Assembly: GCA_946902985.2 (NCBI GenBank)
Contig: OX336388.2
Location: 294,168,526 to 294,232,525 of the forward strand
Source of the DNA: Meconema thalassinum
Lineage: Eukaryota; Arthropoda; Insecta; Orthoptera; Tettigoniidae
DNA length: 64,000 bases
Direction of reading: 5' to 3'
Shown here: piece by piece, positions 9,674 through 21,650 of the stretch
Layout of the letters: each line of letters opens with the position of its first letter
Position numbering within the stretch: position 1 is the first letter of the stretch
The notes under the pieces: model-generated
What the model saw: only the letters and a program-made list of their open reading frames with translations
Database searches by the model: none
What the model was told of the DNA's origin: nothing
Made by a program: the position numbers and the translations under genes

Positions 9674-11345
9674 ACAGAGTGGTTCAAGTTTTATTTGCAG
9701 GTTGCTCTTATTGATATATTCTTTGGCGAGACTTAAGGGATCTTTTTGTGTTTTAAGATTGGGGGCTAGAAACTGTATTTTTGATCCATGTCATTTGAGG
9801 TAGTCTTTGTCTACTGAGATATGCATTGACTGTTTGATGTTTCATCTCTTCTTCTATTGGTAAGTTGTGGGTATATAACTGCAAGGCGGTTACAGGTGTG
9901 GTTTTTATTGCGCCTGTTATGATTCGTAGGGCATTATTCTGACACCTCTCGAGGCGATCCAAGTTTGACTGAGGTGCTGTAGAGAGTACTTCACTGCCAT
10001 ATTTTATGATAGGTTTGATGTAAGTATTGTAGGTTTTGTTGAGTGTGTCTTGAGTGCTCCCCCAAGTAGCTCCTGCTAGTCTCTTCAGTAATCTCATCCG
10101 TTTGCTTACTTCATCCTCCACATGTTGTATGTGTTTGGTCCAGTTCAGCTTCTTGTCCATGATGATACCTAGGTACTTTGTACTTTCACTTTTTGGAAGT
10201 TCTTGATTACTGAATTTGAGACAAAGTTGGATTGTGGTGTCTTGGGGAGAAAAAATGGTATACCGTTTTGTTAGAATTGATTTCCATATTATTGTTTTCA
10301 GTCCAGTTTATAAGTTTTATAAGTGGTTCATTCTGTGTTCAAGAAGCATTTGCTTACTTTGGCTGTTACGTGCTGTGGTCCAAATGATAACATCTTCTGC
10401 AAACATGCTGATATTCACATTACCCACTTCCTTGATTGTTTTTGGAAGATCATTGATGTACACAATGAATAAAGTTGTGCTTGTGGGAGGCCTAGTTTTG
10501 ATTGCTTGCAACCTGAAGTTTTGTTGTTGTAACGAACATTGATAATTCTTTGGGAAAGGAATCTTGAAAACCAGTTTAAGATACATCCATTTACTTTGAA
10601 GTTGATAAGCTTCCTTAGCAGCATGCTTCGCAATACAGTATCATAGGCTCCTTTAAATTAGATGAAAACTGCAAGAACACTTTCTCTTTTGTTAAAGGCT
10701 TCTTTAACAGCTTGTGTAAATCTCATTATTTGGTGGGAGGAGAACCTGTTTTGTCTAAAACCTGCTTGTTCTTCTGATAGAAGAGATTTTGTTTCCCAGT
10801 ACCAATTGATAATATTTGTAATCATCCTTTCTGGAATTTTTACCAGAATGGAGGTAAGTGCTATAGGTCGGTACGAGGGGACTTGGTTTTTTGGCTTGCC
10901 TGGTTTTAAGATTGGAATGATGGTTGCTTTTGTCCAGTCTTAAGGTAGGTTATCATTTGATGTCCAAAATTTGTTGAATATGTGTAGCAGTATGTTTAGA
11001 GCAGATGGATCTAGATTTTTTATGAATTCTGGGAATATCTCATCTGGTCCTGGTTGTTTTCTGACTTGTGTGTTCTTTATTGCTAACATTAACGCTTCCA
11101 TTGAAAATTTATTGCTAAAGATATCGTCTGCATTATTATTCATGAATTTTTTTACTATTTTTTTATAGTCTTGTCTTCTCTTTCTCTGTTTTGATTGAAG
11201 TGAAATGTTTACAGAAATGGTTTGCTATTTTACGACAATCTGTAATTTCCTTATAATTTGTCATAATAAGATTCAAAGGAGTGACTACGTGTTTGTTGTT
11301 TAGAGAATTGATAAGTCTGTGAGCTTTATTGCTGTCTGTCCTATA

Positions 11346-11384
11346 TTCAACTGGGGAAGATGACCTTAAAAAAACAATAACTAA
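11346..11384 (+). repeat. Damaged micro-hairpin copy
   Basis: CTGGGGAAGATGACCTT followed by AAAAAAACAATAACTAAC resembles the type-A micro-retroposon with most of the loop and right stem deleted. No target duplication is clear. It breaks the LINE frame. Confidence 0.4.
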
Positions 11385-13798
11385 CTATAGAAAACTGTTG
11401 TTAGAAATGTGTTCCAAGATTCTCTTTTTGATATTGTTATTGCTTGTTTTAATTTTGCTGTTGCTTGTCGCCATTTCCATAAATAATTTTGATCCTGAGT
11501 AAGTTCAGCTGTTGTTCTTGTTTTGTCTCTGGCTGACTTGATTGTTAAATTCATCTGACCAGAAAGGCTTATATTTTGTTTGAGCACCTCTGCGTATGCA
11601 CAGTTTGGCTATGGCTGTAGTAAATTTATTAAGGATGATGATACAGGGTGTCGAGCGATGACCTTTCTTCAAATTCCCGTATGAAAATTCACCAAATTCT
11701 CGTATATTTTAGAACCCTCTAAGACTAGAGTTCGCATACCGAATGGCTGAAAAATGAATCTTAAAGCTCGAATCAAGATTTTCTGGCGTAAGTGTAACTG
11801 CATTTTTGGACATACTTCCGCAGCCCACTGGTGATGGCGAGATTTAGGCCTAATCCGTAGCATGAGTGAACTCTCTCGCAGATGGGATGAGATGCTACGA
11901 ACACAAATAAAATGAAAAGAGCTGATATAAATGACTGTTTTACTGAGGAAGGTTGAGAGAGTAGAAAATAGGAGTGTCACATAATAAATATTTACTGGAA
12001 GTGACTGAATTGTATGGTACCTTAACCGTATAGAGATTCCACGAGTTAAAATGGCACAGAAGCTTATGCATAGCGAACTTCCGGTCCGCGAATCTCTATT
12101 TGATTTCATTGGCAGTGAATCGTTCGTGATTATCTTCCTCATTATTTCGGATTGTGGTTTTGTTTTTAGGCGTTCAACTTATGAAATAAGAACTAGAGGG
12201 TTGGTCTTTCAAGAATATTCCAAAGACAAGTGTCTCCTAAAAGAGTAATTAGTAAAACTTAGCATCAGAGACGACCATAACAAACAGCCTGCCTACAAAG
12301 TGTGCGATTTGCACATTTCAAACGGCAGTGGTCTAACATATCTTAAGACTTCAATAATGAAGTTGGTGCATATTAAATATGTTATATGTGAGAATATTAT
12401 TATAATTTGCTATCCGGTTGTTATATTAGTATATTAAGCATTAACGTGACTCGTTTAAATGCTAAATTGTGACGGATGCTACGAGTTATAGGCTATACGC
12501 CGTACCGGTAGGCCTAATATTTACTAACAACACATCGTTTCTTCTTTAATATTTATTTAATCATTATAATTATAACAGCCTATCTATTAACCCTTATTTA
12601 ACCAATAATCATTTTATAATTCTATACATATTCCAGGTATTGCAAGACAGCGATATTTGATAGCACATTCGGTTCCACCTTAAAATCCAACAGTGCCCAG
12701 TTTTCAGTACCTATGGAAAATATTACCGTAAGTTAATAAACCAAACAACTGGCGACATATTTTTTGAAATGCTCATTTACATCTTCACCCTAGTCTACGT
12801 AAAGTACCATACGGTAATCACTGAAAGGGTAGGGGGTTATGACCTCAATTTCACAAACGAACGAACCTCATTTTGCATGAATTATGGAACCCGAATCCTA
12901 ATGGAGGTATGGATTGTCTGCATTTGGAAATATGTTAGTCAATAATTTAAAACAAGATGCCAGAAAACTAAATACAAAAAGCTGCGTGCCTACTACGGTG
13001 TAAAGTTGCTCCGTGAAAAAAAAAAAAATACACCTCGCCAAGATTATACGACGTGCATACAGTTAAATACAATCATCCAATTGGAGAAACACTTTCTTTG
13101 TCACGATCTTATAAGCAATTCAAACATAAACTGCTGTAATTTACGGCAAAATGTGCAACATTTAGAGACTACAAGTGTTGTATGTGGCACAACGTTAGCT
13201 GACATTTCTCATCATAAATACATAAGGAATGAACACATGCTTTCTCACTGCACACAGCTGAAGATCATATAATTCTTGGTGCATTTTACGTTCTCTTAAC
13301 AACAATAATTTGCTTAGTTACCTGCAAGGAAAATTGTAGTACACAGTTCCCATTGCTTCCATTACCTGACTACTAAACCAGAAGCTGTTAATGCATAACC
13401 ATACGCCGGTGGCGCATCCTAAGGCAAATGAAAGATCGAAAGAAAATGTAAGCTCTATAGGAGCCTGGAACAAGGCGATACAATTTTCTACACTACTGAA
13501 AATAGTCAAAATACCCTTTGTAACAATGAATAATAATTTTGGGGGTCATGTAGTAATAGATGTTACCCACCCACTATCCCTTTTTAGATCACGAATTTTA
13601 CAGTAAAATTGGAGGTATGTCCGCTATTACACGCGTAAATTATGGGACAAATACAGTATTGGCCACCCCGCGCATTCGGTACTGACAGCCTTCCTGTCAC
13701 TTTGCCCCGCTTTTCCTCTCCGCAACCCACGGTCGCCACATAACAAGACCGTACGTCCAACCGCCACACGGCAAGAATTCTGAGGATGCTTCTCACCT

Positions 13799-14560
13799 AC
13801 ACCCTGTATTTCGATGGAAACAACGCGAAGGATATGTCGGGAGCTTGGAACAGCTGAGCTGTGTTGCTAAGTTTTTAGTGTTGTAAATCAACTGATTCGA
13901 ATAATGCACAGCGCTACACTTCAGACATTATTTCGGTACAATTATACGTAATAAATTTAAAAAAACGATCCTGAGTCAACGCCGAGCACAGTCAAACAGA
14001 GAAATACTATACTTTTAGATGAATAAATAAATTACACACCGAAGCTATGATACCTTTATCAAAGGTATTCAATTTAATAAATACGACAAAGAGGGCAAAC
14101 AGTCTACAGCTAATGAATATAAAAAAAAAGAACCATGCAATCACTATCCTTTGACATGAAACAAGAGTCTGAGTAGAGGTCGTTCACAGCTTACTACAGT
14201 AGTTGACAGATAACACCATGCACACTCACTGAATCGCGACTCTCTACGGTTAATATTAGCTTTCGTGATAATACAAAAGTAAAGTTAAGGTAAAGACATA
14301 TTTAGCACTGAGCACCCAAACAAGCCCCTCTGTGACGATATTATTGGCGTGGTTTTATATTGTCGAATTGTAGGCTATTGAATGACTGACGGTATTTTGA
14401 ACACTATGACGGGAAACAATAGCCTGTGCTCTATTATCGATTGACGCAAGCGAACTGACACCAAGAAATCAATTATCCTCAGTCACTTGGCAAGGGTTTC
14501 TTTGACACCCTCCATCCCTTCACTGTTCCTATCATTACCACTACCATCATCTTCGTCAGA
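13799..14560 (+). repeat. Dispersed repeat R, copy B
   Basis: Starts ACCCTGTATTTCG at 13799 and matches 1-751 in inverse orientation. The two copies are about 13 kb apart and form a long-range inverted repeat. It lies inside the hAT element, so it may be a later insertion there. Its right end cannot be fixed because the first copy leaves the window. Confidence 0.7.
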
Positions 14561-15199
14561 GCTTCATGAATTGCCAAGGTTACCATAATAATAATTTCAT
14601 CCACCGCGATATCCAGACCACCTTCAGTATTTCTTTCTGTACGGGATGTGTCCAGTCCTTGGGTCGAACTTCGGCGAAGTAAAAGTAACGAAAGAATGAC
14701 AATGAAAGGAAATCCGACACAGACAGTGGTTAACAAGCGACTGAAATGATGCCTGCCCAAACGAGAAGAATTCTGTCACTTGTGTGGTGTATTTTGTAGC
14801 CACATGTTGGTGACGGGTGTTCGATAGTAAAATGTCGAGAGCAGTGAGATATTGTTTGTAGTTTATGAAATTTATGCGTGTGTGACTCATTTGCATTGAG
14901 TGTTTGAACAGACTTTTAAAACAATTTGGTATGTGCATCTCCCCTGCGAATGAAGACCATGGAAAGGCTAAAAACAGTAAAATTCCACATGCGACACGCC
15001 GCGAATACTTTTTAATTTAGATTTATTTTATCAAAGTAGATAATAGAAAATAAAATAATGCAAAACGAAATTAAATAAGTCACTTTGACAAATACAAGGT
15101 TGTTACTAGGAACTTCTGTTATACACAGCACAAAATTAAGTTCTTTTGACAGTACTATTTTTTACAATTCCTGAGAATCTTTTGTGGCTTTTCTTTCGA

Positions 15200-15682
15200 C
15201 TACCACCTTAGCCGTCGCTTCACAACTGTTTTGCTTCCTTGAACACGGCGTAGGAGTTTCATGCAGTATGGACTCTTGCTCACGGTTATCTTTTCTACTC
15301 CACCAGCTGCCATCACAGCGTCCTGAACAGTATGCATGCCAATCAGACTTGCTTGTTTGTGATTGATGATCATGCACTCCTGGTACAGGGAGAAACCTCT
15401 GTCTAGAGCTGCATTGTTGTGATACAAAGTCAGCATCATTTTAGCGAAGCTTGCGAGATTGTTTTTGGCAGGATCTGAGGAAGGTGCTGAAGCCACTATT
15501 TCAGACCACAACACGTCGAGCCGTGGCTCTTTTACGTCGAACAACTTCAAACGCGCAGTGACGGAGGGCAGTCTCAGAAGTGCAGAGTAGCTGCTCTTGA
15601 TGCAGTCAGCCATTGCGCCAGAAATCAAATTCTTCTGATCACAAAGAATTTCCAGGGCAATGACGATCCTAACTTCTTCCAA
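15200..15682 (-). pseudogene. hAT transposase C-terminal fragment
   Basis: The minus frame of 160 codons contains NNAALDRGFSLYQECMIINH and then ASLIGMHTVQDAVMAAGGVE. These resemble the C-terminal dimerisation region of hAT transposases, where an ERGFS-like motif precedes a basic helical stretch. N-terminal domains (BED finger, RNase H-like core) are not visible. The position inside the CAGGGTGTC-bounded element agrees with the assignment. Confidence 0.6.
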
Positions 15683-16262
15683 CTTAGGAGTCTCAGCGAC
15701 CCCTATAGGGTCTAGGCAGGAAATAGCACAGGTCTCTTTTGAGCAAGAGTTGATCTCTCTTCGATTCTTTCAGACATAGGATACAAATGTACAATTCTCA
15801 GCAGTTGGTGCGAAATTGCAGCACATCCGCGTCTGGAATTTTCTGAGATCTTGAGCTGTTAGCTTCTATAAGGGCTGCTCTTGTCGAGAAACCCAGGTCT
15901 CCTCTGAATAACAATGCGGACTGATTCCTGTGTGTCATTGTCAGCAACGAGTGCGGCGCGCGTATTCCCGCGTGGAGAGGGTACGGCCGGCGGTCGGCCA
16001 GGCAAAGCATGCATTCGACGTTGGCTGGGTCCTCATCCCGCTTAGCGCTCTATCGGAGGCGCAAATTGCGGGTGGCACCGCGGTCTGCAGGCGAAATAGA
16101 AGACTGAGCAGGAGGACTCTACCGAGCGTTCGGGGGCTAAGAAGTCAGGCATTATGCGACTTCTTTAAAATTTCCCGTATCAAGTGCGAATTTCCCGTAT
16201 TTTTCCCGGGTCACTAAAATGCCCGTACAATTCCCATATTTCCCGTATCGCTCGACACCCTG

Positions 16263-17000
16263 TGTTAGCAGGTGCATCAAGATCAATTTCCGACATTTTA
16301 GTTTCAAGTTTGTTTCTGAAATCTTCCCAGACTGCCTTTATAAAGTTCCACCGAATCTTCTGGTCTGCACTTTGAGCAGATTCACTGTTATGATGTAATA
16401 GTAAGAAGGGACATTCTATGTCCACTGCCTGGATCTTCGAGTACTGATCGATGCTTGTGGTTTGCAAGATCTGTTGGGACTAATATGAGATCTGGGTTAG
16501 TTGTGGAACCAGAGTGGTGAATGAATGTTGCTGCGTCTTTGTTACTATATAATAGTTCAAGAGAGCTACTCTCTATAAGGTCTTTTATTGTTTTACCAGC
16601 TGAATTTGTGTAGTTGTAGCCCCAGACTGGCAAAGCTGCATTGAAGTCTCCTATAAAAATAGTAGCGGTTTAGATTTCTAAAAGGTGAAGATTCAGATTT
16701 TTATTGTTTGGAGGACTGTAAACACAGAATATTGTTGTTTTCTTGTTGTTGATCCATATGGATAATTCGATAATTTCTGATGTATCGGTTGGGTCCATTT
16801 CTTTTACAATTCTGAATTTCGACATGTTGTTCTTCACTGCTGCAAATATTCCACTAGCTATTTGTCTTGTTTTGAAGAGAGTGTAGATGGTATACCCTAG
16901 GATCTTTAAATATTGTATGTTTTCAGGTGTAGTGTTGGCTTCATTGATTAGAAGGATGTCTATGTCTCTGTCTATCATGATTTTCTTTACATGTGAAACT
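16263..17000 (-). pseudogene. LINE endonuclease (5' part of the split LINE)
   Basis: Minus strand, upstream half of the LINE. The AP-like endonuclease begins near 16978 with MIDRDIDILLINEANTTPEN, followed by FCVYSPPNN. After a frame break it continues at 16633 with PVWGYNYTNSAGKTIKDLIE and DPGSGH (the usual SDH becomes GSGH). It then runs into FLLLHHNSE and EIDLDAPANT, where the hAT insertion interrupts. Intact proteins of this kind nick DNA to prime reverse transcription. The 5' end is truncated near 17030 and no ORF1 is seen. Confidence 0.8.
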
Positions 17001-17094
17001 ATTTTCTTTTTTATTTACAGACCTATATTTTAAATTATTATTTCATCGTAATACTATGCGATAATAAAGTATTTCTTTGTAGTGTATTTTGCCT

Positions 17095-17200
17095 TATTAA
17101 CTCAACCCTTTGTAAAACGGAAACCTGTGAAAACGGAAAAATAAATCTGGAACGATTGGGTTCCACTTTAGGCAGGTTTTACGGTGTAACTACAGACTGT
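17095..17200. repeat. Pogo-like terminal fragment
   Basis: AAAACGGAAACCTGTG, a second AAAACGGAAAA and CAGGTTTTACGGTGTA echo the ends of the pogo-like MITE at 50259-50816. Only one end is recognisable and no TA duplication can be placed confidently. Confidence 0.4.
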
Positions 17201-17275
17201 AGGTAAAATAAGTGTTTTCAATAATTCATTCAGTCATTTGTCATCACCCTTATGTTTAGGAAACGCTTCGGATAG

Positions 17276-17377
17276 ATTGCTCACGATCCACTAGGCCATG
17301 CACAGGAGTATTGCTCGTGATTTGCTAGGCTATGTACCGGGGTATTGCTAGTGATTTGTTGGGCTATGTACCAGAGT
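17276..17377 (+). repeat. Three tandem 34-bp units
   Basis: Three diverged 34-bp units start at 17276, 17310 and 17344, each beginning ATTGCT and containing TAGG/TGGGC(C/T)ATG(C/T)AC. It is a small, old minisatellite. Confidence 0.8.
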
Positions 17378-17590
17378 ACTGGTAAAAACACACCTTTCTA
17401 ATCATCAGTGTTATAATTTTGGTATTTAGTGTCCAGAAAAGTTGAGGGGATACCAAGGCTGCTAAACAATATTTGTGAGCTAAAACCATGCAATTCTTAA
17501 ATACAATGAAAATTAACATAACTAACACCTTGATAAAAATGTTTAATGAAATGCATCCATTATTGACACAGAAATAACCAGGTCACTTAC

Positions 17591-17681
17591 CAGTACTCAT
17601 ATTGGAGTCCTGACTATGAACTGGCTGGCCCGAATTGACGGTGGTTTGAGGTGCCATCTGAATTTGAGACCCAGCTGACAT
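17591..17681 (-). CDS. Candidate 91-bp host exon with ATG (minus strand)
   Basis: On the minus strand a pyrimidine-rich tract ending TTCTGTTATAG is followed by ATGTCAGCTGGG, and after 91 bp by the consensus donor GTAAGTGAC. Of three frames only one is open, and it begins exactly with ATG: MSAGSQIQMAPQTT, a Gln/Ser/Thr-rich segment through NSGQPVHSQDSNMST, with one base left over (phase 1). The composition suggests a low-complexity region of a nuclear or RNA-binding protein, but I do not recognise the gene. Starting right after an acceptor fits a first coding exon behind a 5'-untranslated exon. Surrounding DNA would be intron filled with transposons. Confidence 0.55.
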
Positions 17682-18071
17682 CTATAACAGAAATAACAGC
17701 TTCAGACTCTCATCCTTCACAAAGTAGTGAGCATATAGTAAGAACACTAAAATGTACACACTGCATGCTGTGCTAGCTACATAGGATGAAACTTCATGTG
17801 TAACTCGCCACTCTCTCCATACACATCACATACACACTAAAGCTTGTGCTCTTTCTAGGAGTTTCATCTTCAAAATGGACCTAAAACTGCCAATATTGAG
17901 ACAATTCTCAACAAGCTCAAACCTACTCCAAACAGACATAGGGCATGGCTGAAAAGGCTGTGCCATTCACTACTGTACATCTGAGAAGAAGATTTATGCT
18001 TGCTTGAACTCCAAGTGGCCAAAGTGGCCATTTCTAACATGCCATAAACTTAACCATATTGGTTATAGATG
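17682..18071. other. Probable intron, no feature
   Basis: Upstream side (minus orientation) of the candidate exon. The polypyrimidine tract lies at about 17684-17700. Nothing else is recognised. Confidence 0.35.
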
Positions 18072-18297
18072 TAATAATTTTATTGGTTTTATGTCCCTTT
18101 TAACTACCGTGGCTGTAAGAGACGCCAGGGTGCCGAAATGTTGCCCCGAAGGGGATCTTCAACGTGCTAGTATATCTACTGACATGGCTCCCTCGCATTT
18201 GCGCACCCTCGAATGCCAACTGGCAGCACCAGAATTCGATCCTGCACCCTTGGGCACAGCAAGTGAGAACCTTACTGTTGAGCCACGCAGCCAGTCG
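18072..18297 (-). mobile_element. SINE-B copy
   Basis: Contains the family landmarks TTGCCCCGAAGGGGATC, GCGCACCCTCGAATGCC and the tRNA-like head ending GAGCCACGCAGCCAG at 18296. It is well preserved over its full length. Confidence 0.85.
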
Positions 18298-19034
18298 GTT
18301 ATGGATGTGAATAGGATCCGTATCGACTTACATTACTAGTATCCCTTCCTTTTTGGAGGTTGTTTAGTCCAACAAGGAAGGAATGCTATTAAACCACTCT
18401 ACACCGGCAACTTGTCTCATTCATACTTTATAGAATTTCACAGCTGTTACTGGAAGCTTTCTTCTGGGAATTCGTACCTTGTATATATTAACTCTTCCCG
18501 AGAGGAATATGGATATATCCAGAGCGTACTCTACAGCCGCGAGCAGAAAACTGATACATCCAGAAAATTCCTATATTAAAATCTGGCACCATTATGTTAA
18601 ACCCAGGAGATCACCATACAGACAAATGTTTGATAGTTAATTATGTCACCCCTAGAGACCTGTTTGACTTCACAAATACCCGCAGGCAGTTGTTGCTTCA
18701 GACGAACGCACATGTCATTACATAGTTGGTGAAGTGAGTGCATTTTCGTAGTGTTTATTTGGTGATGCGAGCATAATTTCACGGAAAAGGCTATGGAATG
18801 ATGAAGATATAGCGTCTGCTTTGGATTTGAGTGATGGTTTGAAGTGTTCCACACTTAATTATTAATTAACTTTAAAACCTTCAGATGCTACTCAAACTTC
18901 AAGTAACAGGAAAGCGAAATATATGCAAGTTCTAATTAAATTCAGTGCATGAAAAATATGATCTACATATTTTGAATTTTTGAAAAAGAAATCCACTCAG
19001 AGCCATAAATGCATCCGTTCGGGAAGGGTAAACA
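18298..19034. other. No recognised feature
   Basis: AT-rich DNA without domain-coding frames, tRNA boxes or repeat termini that I can name. Confidence 0.4.
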
Positions 19035-19250
19035 TAAAAATAGGGTTTAAAATTTTTTTAAATTATTTTAGCCACAAGGGTGCAGAAAATTTTGCCCAAG
19101 AGGGGATCTTTAACATAGCCTACCACTATATCTAGCAACATGAGGCAGTCACATCGAAACACCTTGAAATGCTTGCAAAATGAGATACGATCAAACCCAC
19201 AATCTTAGGTTTCAAAGGTCAACCCAACTGTGTCATTCAGCTCAACAGTA
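19035..19250 (-). mobile_element. Old, diverged SINE-B
   Basis: The order of motifs (GCAGAAAATTTTGCCC, GAGGGGATCTTTAAC, then a tRNA-like end with TTCAGCTCAACAGTAA) matches SINE-B, but divergence is high. This implies that the family has been active over a long period. Confidence 0.55.
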
Positions 19251-19496
19251 AGCAGTTTAACCTACATATACAATATTTTAAAAACAAAAACAAGCTGTGT
19301 ATAGTTTTACAATCATACACATTCAGAAAGAATGGTGATTGTCATGTCCTTGAAAATGGCCATTAAAAAAAATCTTTTGTGTTACATAAACACAAGGGTT
19401 GTAGCTGACCCAATTAGAGCACTCAATTATGATGAGCATCATGAACAAGAGTTTGCATGCTGTGGGGTTGCCACAGCTACACTCTTCTATTAAATA

Positions 19497-20350
19497 CAGT
19501 TGAACTTTGTTATAGCAACAACTCTGATATAACTTAACAGCGTATTTTCTACTGTACAGACGTATACCAAAGAAGGAATATGTTTCTCAGCCTTGCTTAA
19601 TACGACAAATGTTTATGCATATACCTCGCATATAACGTCATTTTCAGTCTCAGTTTGCAATAAGATTTCCTAAAACCAACGTTCCCTTCCCTTCTGTGAG
19701 TAGTGCCTACTGCTTCCCCCTGCTAACATAACAGGTCTGCTTCATGGTCAATACCGTAGATTATAATAGTAATATTGTTATTGGTTTTACGCCCCTTTTA
19801 ACCTTTTAGAGACGCTGAGATGCCGGAATTTCGCCCCAATGGGGATCTTTAACGTGCCAGTAAATCTACCAATACGGTTCTCTTGCATTTGCGCACCCTC
19901 AAATGCCAAATGACTGCATGGAATTCGATGCTGCAACCTTGGGCACAGCAGGTGAGAACGTTACCGCCGAGTCACGCAGCCAGTACATACGGTATATAAG
20001 CTTAATACTGTACACTCCCCTACTCATTGTAACCCTAATGCATTTCACAGAACTCATTAACAGTACGTACCATAGTCAGTTTCCATAGGAAGCGCACATA
20101 ATTTAGCGCAATTTAACGTTGGAAGAAAAGTTAGTTATTCATGAAATTGAAAATGCAGTGAATGTGTCGTCAATTTGGCCTTGTTCATTCCACACTCCAA
20201 ATGATTTGGAAGATTATTGACAAAATTGTTGTTGCATTTGAAAAGAATGGATCAGCGTGAATGAAGCTCAGCTTAAGTGGTTTAAGCAACAGAGAAGCAA
20301 CATCGCAAACAACGATCAGTGCTACACATTTCTTGTTCTGTCCAGCATGC
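19497..20350 (+). pseudogene. Tigger/pogo-like transposon remnant (CENP-B-type HTH)
   Basis: Begins near 19497 with CAGTTGAACTTTGTTATAG, a Tigger-like terminus. Coding remains at 20110-20320 read LTLEEKLVIHEIENAVNVS, then IWKIIDKIVVAFEKNGSA, and in another frame AQLKWFKQQRSNI. These match the N-terminal tandem DNA-binding domain of Tigger/Jerky proteins (K-V-I--IE, then LL-WF-Q-R). The DDE core is absent because the Penelope-like element begins at about 20355. A SINE-B sits in the 5' untranslated part. Confidence 0.75.
19775..19985 (-). mobile_element. SINE-B copy inside the Tigger remnant
   Basis: Shares TTTCGCCCCAATGGGGATC, GCGCACCCTCAAATGCC and the head end GAGTCACGCAGCCAG. It is younger than the Tigger remnant that it interrupts. 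Confidence 0.8.
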
Positions 20351-20449
20351 TTCTCCAGTTGATATTGCAACTTTACCATCGTCAAAACAAAATAATCATA
20401 AGTTAAATACCATGGGTATTAGGCCTAATTGAAAATGTGATATATTATA

Positions 20450-20498
20450 CCAGTTCCGGCCATATTGTGGCCCTCTTCAGTATCTGTCTTATAAAATT
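20450..20498 (-). ncRNA. Hammerhead-like motif, left pseudo-LTR (degraded)
   Basis: Minus strand: CTGAAGA, a GGCC...GGCC stem, then GGAAC where the hammerhead core would be GAAAC. The single core change suggests that the ribozyme is inactive. It is the inverted partner of the motif at 23139-23165. Confidence 0.55.
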
Positions 20499-21249
20499 AA
20501 TTTAAACTACATAAATTACAAGCAAAGTAGATTAATATTCACCTTGAGTTTTCCCGTTCCTTGATAATTTTTCATAAAAAAAGTATTAAAAATTATGTTT
20601 TAAGATTGATGATACAGTACTATAAAATTATTTTCTGAAAAATGTGTAGATCTAAAATATCTTCATAATAAAAAATATTTTATAAATAGATATAAAAATT
20701 TTAAAAAAATATCTTGTGATTGTTTTACATGAGAGGAAATGAGGCTTTTTGCTGACGGGGGCTTGGATTTGGAAATTTCTTTTATTTTTTCCTTGCTTAA
20801 TTGAAAATTTATATAAGGTATGATGAAAAATGTCAATGACATTTGAACGGAGAAAATATTGCGTAGATATATAATGGTGAAGTTCGATTACAATATATGT
20901 TAATGTGTTGGTTTTAAAGAAGAGTTCTTGAAATAAGAAACTTGGAAACATATTATGTATGAAATTTTAAATTAGTCTTTATATATCATTAATCGTGTTT
21001 TCATAGATGTTAATAAGATGTGAATACCAGGAGGAATCATAGCTAAGATACTAGTTATGAAGTCTGGAGTAATATTAGCTCAGTTGAAGGTATGTATAAT
21101 GCTTTTGGGGATCGTTGCAAGGCCATGGCATTGTTTATTGAGAAAATGGCAATAAGTTAGTGAGGAAAATCTTTGTGTGAGTCAAGTCATTGACATTACT
21201 GTATTATTTGGACGTAGTGTTTGAGAAAAAGATTATTTCTAGATTTATC

Positions 21250-21650
21250 ATATATTTAAATGGCCTGTTTGCCATCTCTTGAAGAATGCAGTACATATGC
21301 ATTTGTCTGTTGGCACAGGCTAGTGTAAAATGTGGCTTTTCACCAATGTCTCAGTCTCACTCATGGCTGTGATTATATGGAAGCTACTGAGGTATGGGTG
21401 GTGCTTAGTAATGACATTCAGGGCACAGTCAGTGCCTGTGGATGCTGTGAAAGGTTCTACTCATAGGGTTAGTACGGCTGTTCTGAGTCTGAGGAAAGCA
21501 ATGGCAAACTACCTCACTCCTCTTCTTGCCTAGTACGCCTTAATATAGCGCTACCTTGGGTTTTTGTGGGTATTTGCCCACATAACTTAACGACGGTACT
21601 TTTTGAGGATCCAACCAGCCTTCGGGCTGACTAACAGACAGACATATATT
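21250..21650 (+). repeat. Unclassified dispersed repeat within the Penelope element
   Basis: The segment from GCATTTGTCTGTTGGC to AACCAGCCTTCGGGCTG, followed by ACAGACAGACA, differs in composition from the AT-rich Penelope backbone. It has the look of a retroposon 3' end with an (ACAG)n tail. No second copy exists in the window, so classification is open. Confidence 0.4.

Larger units (their letters stand above)
8770..11643 (-). pseudogene. RNase H-bearing LINE, RT and RNase H part
   Basis: Minus-strand ORF2 of a non-LTR retrotransposon. In coding order: a basic linker near 11587-11390; the RT start with KQPGPDEIFPEFIKNL (about 11050); palm motif VYINDLP and SMFAEDVIIW (10392-10403), where FADD has become FAED; thumb region IIKYGSEVL to ALRIITGAI (about 9985); and RNase H (9523-9200) with FTDGSQ, AEIKAI, ITDSKAA and NEEADRLA. 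The C-terminus needs a frameshift near 8870, then reads LLHCNKLDV and stops at 8770. The RNase H domain suggests the I/R1/LOA group. The 5' part continues at 16263 beyond a hAT insertion. Confidence 0.85.
11644..16262. mobile_element. hAT-like transposon inserted in the LINE
   Basis: Inverted termini are CAGGGTGTCGAGCGAT at 11644 and its inverse ending at 16262. The LINE coding sequence resumes on both sides (endonuclease side 16263, linker side 11643). The right end carries repeated CCCGTAT motifs. Inside are a hAT-type transposase fragment at 15200-15682 and copy B of repeat R at 13799. The remainder (11660-13798 and 14570-15190) has no recognised homology. The flanking 8-mers do not match well, so the target duplication is eroded. 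Confidence 0.75.

Noticed and set aside
13006..13272. 88-codon plus ORF inside the hAT element
   Set aside because: No recognisable motif, poly-Lys from an A run at the start, and no link to the hAT transposase frame.
14479..14760. Membrane-spanning minus ORF (FPFIVILSLLLL)
   Set aside because: A short hydrophobic stretch in one frame overlapping repeat R; neither exon signals nor conservation can be shown.
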